A stretch of DNA of 26,469 bases, from contig JAEZFD010000016.1 in assembly GCA_023417655.1 (NCBI GenBank), positions 1 to 26,469 of the forward strand. The letters run 5' to 3'. Position 1 is the stretch's first letter, and every line of letters starts with the position of its first letter. A program made the translations under genes and the position numbers. The notes beneath the pieces are model-generated. The model saw only the letters and a program-made list of their open reading frames with translations, had not been told where the DNA came from and ran no database searches. Below, one piece after another: positions 14,705-21,845 of this stretch. This DNA comes from Planctomycetota bacterium. GTDB lineage: Bacteria; Planctomycetota; Planctomycetia; Planctomycetales; Planctomycetaceae.

Positions 14705-16558
14705 TCAGGGATTCAAAAGAACATCTTTTGAATTGATCCAGGAACTCGCGGAACCGGACTGCACGCAATCATTCGCAAACACCCAGTAACCGGCACCGAT
14801 TCTCTCGGCTTTGGATGCCAGCAGTTCGTCGGCCGATTGCTGGCTGAGAAGCACATTCGCGCTGATGATCCGAGTGGACGCTTCGGGATCGACCTTGATC
14901 CCCATTGCGGAATAAAGATCGATCCGCGGAGTTTCCTCAATCAGAGCCACCGGCTTGTCGCCGTGAATGACCTGCCAACGCCGGACCAGATGCAGATCCT
15001 GACCCCACTCCAGCGAGCTGTGTGCGAGATGCCGAACCGACTGCGCAGATCCACCTGAGAGTTCATTGAAGTAGCTGATCCAGCGTGGGGAAGCCGCGAT
15101 TGATGAAGCAATCAGGCATGCGACCGAGGCCACAACGAACCCCTGACTGACTGGGATTCGACGAACCGGAAGCTGTGTGACCGCACCGGCGAGCACGAAC
15201 AGAAATCCCAGAGCAGGGATGGCATACCGCCAGTTGTGACTGAAGCTGTGCTCACGGCTGACCAGCAGTAGCAAAAGTGCAGGAACCAGCAAAAGCGGGA
15301 GCCATAATCCCAATCGTTGACGTGAACGAATGAGTGGACTCACCACAAAAAGCACGGCTGCAAAGGTAATCAGTAATTGTGTGCCATGCGGAACCTTGAC
15401 CAGAGCGGCATAGCCGTAGTACCCCGCGAATCCTCGGCTATGCCAGACTCCGGCCATGTAGGAAGGGCGATCTCTTTCAAAATCCCCTTTCTGGATATCG
15501 ATTCCGATTACGTACTGCCGAGGCAACGGAACCGGGAGCAGGCCCATCCAGGAGTCCGCAAATCGATTCCCTGGAACTCCCGGGGCCAGACCGGTGAGGG
15601 TATGACTCACGAATCGGAATGACTTCAACGGCGAGAAAGAACCATCAAAGAGGTAAGCGGCATTGACCAGATACAGCGCCAAGCTCACCTGCAGAATCAA
15701 CTGCTTCGCCAGTCCCCCATTCGACTCGGGCGAGACCTTTTGTCCGGACATCGGAGCCGAAGAACGGTTCTTCTCCGCTCGACGTGACATGAACTGCTGG
15801 AGGCGATCAACAACAAATATGAATCCCCAGACGGGAATCAATAAACACCAGAGCGTTTTTGCGAGCAGCGCGATTCCCAATACACCGCCTGCCAGCGTCG
15901 CCGACTTCCAGGTCGGGACCTTCAGCCATCTCCAGAAGGTGTAGGCGGCCGCGAGTCCGAGGGCTGCTGCTGCACTGTCTGGACAGATCAGCGAACCTGC
16001 GGCCAGCAGGCTGGGATCGAATGTCCATAACAGGAGTGAGAGCCAGCCTGCCAGATGTGACTTCCACAACTCCAATGACCAGCGATAGCAGATCCATGCC
16101 CCCAGACAACTCAAAGGAATACAGGCGCACCGGGCCGCAATGAGCATCTGCTGGAATGATTCGGAGTTCGCCCGAATGAGGGCGTTTCCCAGTGGGAATT
16201 CCGACCGTGCTCCCGGGCCGTCGTAGAAGTCACTCCAGTCAGCCTGAAACCCCATCCCGAGGACCGGAACGGCAGCAATCATACGGACGAGCGGCGGATT
16301 GACGCGGTAGGACTCGAAGCGTCCCTGCGTCCAGTTCACAAGACCGGAGGCGAGATGAGCCGGTTCATTGAGTGTCGCGCTGTTCGATACCGCGGAACGC
16401 AGGAGCAGAAGAGCGTGTAGGAGAAGCAGACTGGCGATCGCGATTCCGTTGACCCGGCGAAAGGCGAACTGTCGGCAGGAAGGTAATGCGGATCTTTCAG
16501 CCGGTGCTCCGGATGGCAGCGCGCATAATGACTGGGGAAGGAGACTCGACGACGTCAT
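14705..16558 (-). CDS. GT-C glycosyltransferase, family 39-like
   Basis: This 617-residue polytopic membrane protein has a first helix at about 38-56. An external-loop motif TLNEPAHLASGLVNW (Asn64-Glu65 in the place of the usual D/N-E pair) and RVNPPLVRM (85-93) match the PMT/ArnT-like pattern seen in planctomycete GT39 proteins. About ten helices follow, and the C-terminal soluble domain carries SLEWGQDLHLVRRWQ. It is predicted to use a polyprenyl-phosphate sugar outside the membrane. It is the first gene of the nine-gene minus-strand run and precedes the cysteine-rich peptide. Its start has no strong ribosome binding site. Confidence 0.85.
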   Translation of the reverse strand: MTSSSLLPQSLCALPSGAPAERSALPSCRQFAFRRVNGIAIASLLLLHALLLLRSAVSNSATLNEPAHLASGLVNWTQGRFESYRVNPPLVRMIAAVPVLGMGFQADWSDFYDGPGARSEFPLGNALIRANSESFQQMLIAARCACIPLSCLGAWICYRWSLELWKSHLAGWLSLLLWTFDPSLLAAGSLICPDSAAAALGLAAAYTFWRWLKVPTWKSATLAGGVLGIALLAKTLWCLLIPVWGFIFVVDRLQQFMSRRAEKNRSSAPMSGQKVSPESNGGLAKQLILQVSLALYLVNAAYLFDGSFSPLKSFRFVSHTLTGLAPGVPGNRFADSWMGLLPVPLPRQYVIGIDIQKGDFERDRPSYMAGVWHSRGFAGYYGYAALVKVPHGTQLLITFAAVLFVVSPLIRSRQRLGLWLPLLLVPALLLLLVSREHSFSHNWRYAIPALGFLFVLAGAVTQLPVRRIPVSQGFVVASVACLIASSIAASPRWISYFNELSGGSAQSVRHLAHSSLEWGQDLHLVRRWQVIHGDKPVALIEETPRIDLYSAMGIKVDPEASTRIISANVLLSQQSADELLASKAERIGAGYWVFANDCVQSGSASSWINSKDVLLNP

Positions 16559-16719
16559 GTGATGGCCCGAAACCCAGAGTCTGTAAAATGCTCAGCGAGG
16601 TGCCCAACTTGAGCGCAGACAACTCCAACGCGGACAACATGCGAGCCATATCAGGGCCAGCACGTCAGAGAAGAGAGAGAACAGCAGTTTGGCTACGGCC
16701 AGCGACACATGGAGAGCCC

Positions 16720-16741
16720 AGCGTCATGGGTTCATGACGCT
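16720..16741. terminator. Hairpin between kinase and glycosyltransferase genes
   Basis: AGCGTCATG (16720-16728) and CATGACGCT (16733-16741) form a perfect 9-bp stem around GGTT. It lies about 50 bases past the kinase stop on the minus strand and about 160 bases before the next gene. No T-run follows, so it is a possible terminator for the sigma/kinase operon or an operator for the glycosyltransferase run. Confidence 0.4.
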
Positions 16742-16793
16742 CTCAGTCCTGCATTCAGGCCAGCAGACTTCTTGACCCGTTACGCGTGATTTC

Positions 16794-18293
16794 TTACCGG
16801 AATTCCGGTGAGCGATTCAAAAAAGATGTGCGGAACCACCAGACAGGAAATCCGAAGGGACCGATTGCAAGCAGCAGAACGAGCAACAATTTCTTCGAGC
16901 TGATCTGTCGCCGTTGCAATAAGGTTCCGCCAATAAATGGGCACAGGGCGAAGACTGACAATGCAAAGAGCCCGCGTGCCGATCCAATCCGCTGTTCCGT
17001 GACCAGACCGAAGAGAAATGTTCCGAAAAGGCCGATCAGTATCACGATCGACAGACCCATCAGGGCCGTGCCCAATTGACGGAGCCGAACCGGCACATCG
17101 AATTCGCGTGAGCGCGGCTTCCATGTGGTTTGTCGTGTCGCGTTCGTGGAAGACACGCCCCGGCCAACATGGTCCTTCAAAATTCTGACGACTTCCGCTG
17201 CGGACTGAATGCGGTCCTGCGGGTCTTTCCGCAGAAGAGAGTGAGTCAATTCCTCCAACCACTCGGGGAGGTCAGGTTGCCGTTCGCGCAATGGACGGGC
17301 TTCCTCCTCAGTGACTCGCTTCATCACATTGAGAAGGCTGCGGCCCCGGAACGGAGATTCGCCCGTCCCCATTGCATATAGCACACATCCAAAGCTGAAC
17401 AGATCGGCACGATGGTCGACAGCGGCGCCTATGGCCTGCTCAGGAGCCATGTATTGCGGCGTTCCCGAAAGGGCCCCCGGGGCCGTTAACGTCAGATCAT
17501 CCATACTGCGGGCGAGACCAAAATCGGTGATCTTGACCCGGTCGACGCCATTTTCCAGCAGGATGTTGCAAGGCTTAATATCCCGATGAACCAGCCCACG
17601 CTCATGCGCCGCTGCCAGTCCTTCGCCAATCTGAATGCCGATTCGCAGAAGTTCATTGAGCGGGAGTGGGCCTGTGGAATTTAGCCGCTGCTGCAGCGAT
17701 TCTCCGACAACGCACTCCATCACCAGATACGGAAGACGCAGGCCCCCCATGGATGCGGTGGGGCGTCCTTCATCAACAGCATGGACCGTCACGATATTGG
17801 GATGGCTGATCGAGGCGGCCGCCCGTGCTTCACGCAGAAACCGTCGACCCGATTCGGGTCGGGCAGCCAATTCCGGAGCCAGAACTTTAATGGCCACGAT
17901 TCGCTGAAGTTTCACGTCCTTCGCGCGAAACACCAACCCCATCCCGCCGCGACCAATCAGTTCGATGATCTCATAAGATCCGAGCAGACCCAAAAGCCCC
18001 GGCTTCTCGGACGGCTCGAGGAAAGGATAGGACACTTCTTCCGGCGATTCAGATTGAGACGCGAAACCCGTCGGGTGTCGAAGGAAGTCACCGGCCTCAT
18101 CGTGAGCGTGCAACAACGCCAGCACGCGCTGATGGAGCGCCGCATTCTTTCCGCAATGGTCCTGCAGAAACGACTCCCGTTCTTCTCGCTTCAATTCGAG
18201 AGCGCCGAGAAACAAACCTTCCGGGGAACCGGGATCGACCGAGAACGATCGAAAGGGTTGAGCTTCAGTCGGTGAGGGATCGTCGTTGGACAT
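16794..18293 (-). CDS. Ser/Thr protein kinase with a polytopic membrane tail
   Basis: This 499-residue Hanks-type (PknB-like) kinase starts with a segment of about 75 residues typical of planctomycete kinases (EGLFLGALELKREER). The kinase domain (about 108-372) is complete: glycine loop GRGGMG (114-119), Lys136, HRDIKPCN with Asp238 and Asn243, DFG (257-259) and APE (283-285). The C-terminus has three predicted membrane helices (about 407-430, 440-458, 468-486) and no external sensor domain. It lies 70 bases downstream of the ECF sigma gene, an arrangement that suggests the kinase modifies the sigma factor or shares its signal (inference). Confidence 0.93.
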   Translation of the reverse strand: MSNDDPSPTEAQPFRSFSVDPGSPEGLFLGALELKREERESFLQDHCGKNAALHQRVLALLHAHDEAGDFLRHPTGFASQSESPEEVSYPFLEPSEKPGLLGLLGSYEIIELIGRGGMGLVFRAKDVKLQRIVAIKVLAPELAARPESGRRFLREARAAASISHPNIVTVHAVDEGRPTASMGGLRLPYLVMECVVGESLQQRLNSTGPLPLNELLRIGIQIGEGLAAAHERGLVHRDIKPCNILLENGVDRVKITDFGLARSMDDLTLTAPGALSGTPQYMAPEQAIGAAVDHRADLFSFGCVLYAMGTGESPFRGRSLLNVMKRVTEEEARPLRERQPDLPEWLEELTHSLLRKDPQDRIQSAAEVVRILKDHVGRGVSSTNATRQTTWKPRSREFDVPVRLRQLGTALMGLSIVILIGLFGTFLFGLVTEQRIGSARGLFALSVFALCPFIGGTLLQRRQISSKKLLLVLLLAIGPFGFPVWWFRTSFLNRSPEFR

Positions 18294-18363
18294 GGCAAAT
18301 TCTGCTTAAAAATGTTCTCACAAGATTCATGCGAAAAACATCACGCCGGCGCCTCACGATTTT

Positions 18364-18939
18364 CTAATCTTTTCTGAGAACGGAATCATCGGCTTTCATC
18401 CGGTCGAACAGCCAGGCCCGCGAGTAGGTCCACCAGCGGGAGGCCGTCGCCCGGGAAATCCCCATGACTTCCGCAGCTTCCGATTCACTCAACCCCGCGA
18501 AATAACGAAGTTGAACCAGCTGGGCTTTTTGGGGCTCCACCGCCTCAAACTCTTCCAGAACGTCGTTCAGGACCACCACTTCCTTGTTTTGAGCGAAGCC
18601 CCAGTCCGCCTCCAGGTCAAGAACGATCCGCTGCTGTTCTCCGCCATGCTTGACGCTGTTTCTCTGGCGGGCCTGATCAATGAGAATTTGTCGCATCGCC
18701 CTTGATGCGGCCCCAAAAAAGTGACGCCGGTTCTCCCAGCTTTCAGCACTTTCGTTTCCGATCAGCCGCAGGTAGGCCTCGTGAACGAGTTCAGTCGTCA
18801 TCAGCTCGTCGTTGCGACGTTCGGACGACAACAGCACCCGCGCCAGTTTCCTCAATTCCTCATAGAGAAGCGGTATGAGTTGCTCGGTCTGGGCGCGGCC
18901 CAGTCTCACTGATTGGAGGATCTCGGTAAATTGCGTCAT
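18364..18939 (-). CDS. ECF-type sigma factor (Sigma70_ECF family)
   Basis: This 191-residue RNA polymerase sigma factor has region 2 at about 24-92 (LYEELRKLARVLLSSE, TELVHEAYLRLIG, RRHFFGAASRAMRQILIDQARQ) and region 4 at about 125-182, with the helix-turn-helix at about 149-172 (GLSESEAAEVMGISRATASR). This is the planctomycete-rich ECF class, which has no separate anti-sigma gene and is often linked to protein kinases. ATG 18939 has AAAGGTGA eight bases before it. It is the first gene of a two-gene unit with the kinase and is transcribed away from the DUF1559/PSCyt cluster. Confidence 0.93.
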   Translation of the reverse strand: MTQFTEILQSVRLGRAQTEQLIPLLYEELRKLARVLLSSERRNDELMTTELVHEAYLRLIGNESAESWENRRHFFGAASRAMRQILIDQARQRNSVKHGGEQQRIVLDLEADWGFAQNKEVVVLNDVLEEFEAVEPQKAQLVQLRYFAGLSESEAAEVMGISRATASRWWTYSRAWLFDRMKADDSVLRKD

Positions 18940-19102
18940 GCAAGCTCACCTTTCGACTGACATGGGAAGCCGCTGCGCTCCCTCCTACTCTCAGTGGAGA
19001 ACTCCTGCTGACGCTCAACTGAGCAAAGCGAATCTGATCACAGCGACACCTGAGAAGGCAGTATTCGGCTCTCAGATCACCTGAGGGGTTCAGAATTTGA
19101 TC

Positions 19103-19400
19103 TTAAATAGAGTGAACCACCATTTGCAAAGCGGCGGGTAGCATCATTCGAAACCGAAAGTCACTCCCGCACAGTCTCCGATTGGCCGCTACTTCAAGCT
19201 GACTCGGGAACGTGGAACCGTCATACCAACTTCTGCATGCCCTCAGTTGATCGCGACATATCATCCATCCGCCGTCCCCCCTCATGCCGAATGAGACACT
19301 CCGTCAGCAGATGCTCAATCGCGGCGAATGATCTCGCGTAGGCTGCAAACTTCCTGAAATCGGGGGATTCGTGGAACGAATGATCGCATTCGATGGGCAC
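19103..19400 (-). pseudogene. Possible remnant of a small minus-strand gene
   Basis: From GTG 19400 a 59-codon frame runs to TGA at 19221 and has protein-like content (SPDFRKFAAYARSFAAIEHL). A second frame starts at ATG 19285, at the edge of a C6/G6 run (19276-19281), and continues to 19103 (QLEVAANRRLCGSDFRFRMM). A one-base change in the run would join them into about 100 residues. No ribosome binding site or known family is seen, so chance is possible. Confidence 0.25.
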
Positions 19401-19633
19401 AGAAGAACATGAATCGTGTCATTTCCTCTCAACAAAAAGACGGGTGTCATTGACTACCTTCTAGGTCGTGCGTCAATGAGTTCAGGTAATCTGTGCAAGT
19501 GGGTGGTACTGGTTAGCGGGAAGAAACGGGATCGGCGAATCCTCGATTTTGCGGCTCAGACAGAATCAAATGAAGCTTTTCGCTGGCAGTTTCTGGAAAT
19601 CTTAAAATTGTTTGGAGAATGGATCAAACTCCC

Positions 19634-19662
19634 TTGACAGATTTCGGCTCCGTGTCGATAAC
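19634..19662 (+). promoter_or_regulatory. Candidate sigma70-type promoter
   Basis: A perfect TTGACA (19634-19639) is followed by a 17-base spacer and GATAAC (19657-19662), four of six matches to the -10 consensus. It points toward the DUF1559/PSCyt/DUF1501 genes, with a start near 19669. That would give either a 0.5-kb leader or a transcript for the 107-codon frame at 19687. Confidence 0.4.
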
Positions 19663-19686
19663 AATACACGACCGAGTTGGTAAACA

Positions 19687-20010
19687 ATGTTTGGTTTGCG
19701 TATGATCCTTCCTGACGCCGACTTCAAGAAAGACGGACAGGTCGGATTTCGCCTCCGAACGTTGAATGCCAAGACGCGGACGCTGCCAGTCACTGACTTG
19801 TCGCAAATCCAGAGTACGCTTTCACGCGAGACATCCCTGGAACGATCACATGATCGGGAGTCGGTAAAGGAAAGCAGCGATGCAGAATCGATCAGCGAGC
19901 ATTGTCGCCTGTCGTCGATCTTCAAATCCCTTGCAGGCATCGCACAGTCATGTCGGGACATCAGAACACAATCTGTTCACACCAGACACGCTGTTGTTGA
20001 TTCTGCCTGA
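19687..20010 (+). CDS. Possible small hypothetical protein
   Basis: The ATG-started frame of 107 codons is charged and serine-rich, with no recognised domain, signal peptide or membrane helix. The first half favours G or C at third codon positions, like the real genes nearby, and the candidate promoter at 19634 lies just upstream. No clear ribosome binding site is seen. It could be a genuine orphan, a remnant, or chance. Confidence 0.25.
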   Translation: MFGLRMILPDADFKKDGQVGFRLRTLNAKTRTLPVTDLSQIQSTLSRETSLERSHDRESVKESSDAESISEHCRLSSIFKSLAGIAQSCRDIRTQSVHTRHAVVDSA

Positions 20011-20073
20011 AAGCTGTTGTCGCGGCAGCTTGAACTTGAGTTCCTCAGATTTCTTTTGCTGAACGATCTGTCA

Positions 20074-20095
20074 TGACGCGTCACGAACCGTGACG
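20074..20095. promoter_or_regulatory. Cluster of TGACG half-sites
   Basis: A perfect 10-base palindrome TGACGCGTCA (20074-20083) is followed by another TGACG (20091-20095). CGTCACG (20079-20085) and CGTGACG (20089-20095) also form a 7-bp inverted repeat around AAC. The site is about 70-90 bases upstream of the DUF1559 start, a usual place for a transcription-factor operator. Confidence 0.4.
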
Positions 20096-20127
20096 TCCAT
20101 GGAAGCCTCAGACCGCCAGCCTGACTC

Positions 20128-20142
20128 AACACACGATGTGTT
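20128..20142 (+). repeat. Short hairpin before the DUF1559 ribosome binding site
   Basis: AACACA (20128-20133) pairs with TGTGTT (20137-20142) around CGA, eight bases before the AGGAG at 20151. It may affect translation of the next gene or be an operator; no direct support beyond position. Confidence 0.25.
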
Positions 20143-20163
20143 TGCCCTTCAGGAGTGGTCACG

Positions 20164-21177
20164 ATGCCTCAAGTTGTCTCTCGGCGATATACCGCTTTCA
20201 CTCTCATTGAACTGCTAGTCGTCATTGCAATTATCGCGGTACTGGTGGCATTGCTTCTGCCAGCGGTTCAGCAGGCCCGCGAAGCTGCCCGACGCAGTCA
20301 GTGTCGTAACAACCTGAAGCAGATCGGGCTCGCGCTGCATAATTATCACGAGACTTTCGGCACGTTCCCCCCGGGCAACGCGTTCTCTTCGCTGGAGCCC
20401 TCGAGCAATTATACCGGCGCTTCGGGAGAAGACGACGACAGCGACGCAGAGGATTCATCGCTGGAAACAGGTGCAACTCTCGGCTTCGCATGGTCGGCAT
20501 TCATTCTGCCGTACCTTGATCAGGGCGCCCTGTTCCAGCAACTCGATGTGAATGGACCGGGACTCGCACAGCTGATGAGAACGCCAGCGAAGCGACCACT
20601 GACGCAGACCTCGCTCTCTGTTTATCGTTGCCCCACGGATGATCTGCCGGAACTGAACTTCGAACGTCGCTTCAATCCTGCAGCCAACGGCCAGACCAAC
20701 GTTGGAGCCTCAAGCTATGTCGGCGTCCATGGCCAGCGTCAGAAAGAAGCATGGCGAATTATCAAAAACCGTGCTGATCCACTTGGCATCTTCTGGACCG
20801 GCAGCCGCGTCCGAATCAATGACATCACCGATGGAACGACCAATACGTTTCTAGTTGGTGAGCGGGCTTATGCGAATGCCGCAGCAGTTTGGGTCGGCGT
20901 CAGGAACTACCAGGGAGTGGGAGTGTACGGGATTTCTACCACACAGGGGATCACACGCTTCCCTATCAACTCATTCGTGAAGGAAGCGAACCGATCCTTC
21001 AGCAGTGAGCACACAGGTGGCAGCCACTTCCTATTCGCGGATGGAAGCGTTCGATTCGTCAGCGAGACCGTCCACTTCGATGACTCAATGGAAGTCGATA
21101 AGAAGCCCAAAACACGGCGCGGCACATTCCAGCGGTTAGGAATGCGAAACGACGGCAATGTGATCGGCGATTTCTAA
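20164..21177 (+). CDS. DUF1559 prepilin-like protein
   Basis: This 337-residue protein has a prepilin leader with cleavage predicted after Ala (YTA then FTLIEL), instead of the more usual Gly, then the hydrophobic helix, REAARRSQCRNNLKQIGLALHNY and FGTFPPGN. The C-terminal H-x9-DG motif is at His283 to Asp293-Gly294 (HTGGSHFLFADGS). An acidic loop (GEDDDSDAED) is unusual. ATG 20164 is chosen over an upstream GTG at 20155 because AGGAG (20151-20155) sits eight bases before it. It opens the plus-strand cluster of DUF1559, lipoprotein, PSCyt and DUF1501, a combination seen often in planctomycetes. Confidence 0.93.
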   Translation: MPQVVSRRYTAFTLIELLVVIAIIAVLVALLLPAVQQAREAARRSQCRNNLKQIGLALHNYHETFGTFPPGNAFSSLEPSSNYTGASGEDDDSDAEDSSLETGATLGFAWSAFILPYLDQGALFQQLDVNGPGLAQLMRTPAKRPLTQTSLSVYRCPTDDLPELNFERRFNPAANGQTNVGASSYVGVHGQRQKEAWRIIKNRADPLGIFWTGSRVRINDITDGTTNTFLVGERAYANAAAVWVGVRNYQGVGVYGISTTQGITRFPINSFVKEANRSFSSEHTGGSHFLFADGSVRFVSETVHFDDSMEVDKKPKTRRGTFQRLGMRNDGNVIGDF

Positions 21178-21317
21178 AAACAAGTGCCGCATTCGTGTCT
21201 CCGCAGAGCAATCGCTGACTGACCATTCACTCGCAACCTCACGGAAAAGTCGGGCAGACCAGACAGCAGGAAGTTCCACACAGGAACATCAGACAAGCAG
21301 GAAAGGGAAGACACATC

Positions 21318-21776
21318 ATGTTGACGTGGCTTGATCGACGATTCTCGCTTTCGCTCTCGGGAATGCTGTGCCTCGCGTTCGTGATGTGTCCAGGGTGCGG
21401 TTCGTCCGGACCGCCGCTTGCCCCTGTCACCGGGACGGTCTTACTCGACGGAAATCCGGTCGCAGGTCTGCTAGTGGAATTCCAGCCGATTCAGAACGGC
21501 CGCCCTTCCATGGCGTACACCGATCAGCAGGGCCGCTTCAAGCTCCAGTTCACGAAGTCCCGCTGGGGAGCAATGCCAGGAGAGCATCGGGTGATGGTCA
21601 GCTATGAGCGAGACCCTGACGCAGAGACTCCTCAGCCGAAAGTCAAAATCCCAAAGCGTTACAACGAAGCAACTGAACTTAGGCACGAGGTCGTCAAAGG
21701 AAAGAACCACGTGGAATTGGCTTTGGTTTCTGATCCGGTCAAGGTCGGCAACGCCCGAAAAACAGCCCGACGATAG
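21318..21776 (+). CDS. Small lipoprotein with a carboxypeptidase-regulatory-like fold
   Basis: This 152-residue protein has a signal peptide with a lipobox-like CPGC (Cys27 predicted as lipidated) followed by GSSGPP. The mature part matches the transthyretin-like or carboxypeptidase regulatory-like beta-sandwich common in planctomycete clusters: PVTGTVLLDGNPVAGLLVEFQP, YTDQQGRFKLQF and MPGEHRVMVSYE. It has no catalytic residues; such proteins are thought to act as surface binding or structural modules. AAAGGGAAG lies about eight bases before the ATG. It sits 140 bases after the DUF1559 gene and 69 before the cytochrome gene. Confidence 0.85.
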   Translation: MLTWLDRRFSLSLSGMLCLAFVMCPGCGSSGPPLAPVTGTVLLDGNPVAGLLVEFQPIQNGRPSMAYTDQQGRFKLQFTKSRWGAMPGEHRVMVSYERDPDAETPQPKVKIPKRYNEATELRHEVVKGKNHVELALVSDPVKVGNARKTARR

Positions 21777-21845
21777 TTCGAACTCCTTCAATAGTGACGC
21801 AGTCCGATGATTCAGTTTCCCTTCAGTTTGATCAGTGGAGTCGTC

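Larger units (their letters stand above)
18940..20163. other. 1.2-kb divergent region between sigma and DUF1559 genes
   Basis: No confident gene is present. It holds two overlapping minus-strand frames that look like a decayed gene (19103-19400), a promoter-like site (19634-19662), a possible 107-codon frame (19687-20010), a cluster of TGACG half-sites (20074-20095) and a short hairpin (20128-20142). A CTGAGA/TCTCAG hairpin lies near 19043-19068, upstream of the sigma gene. Confidence 0.6.
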
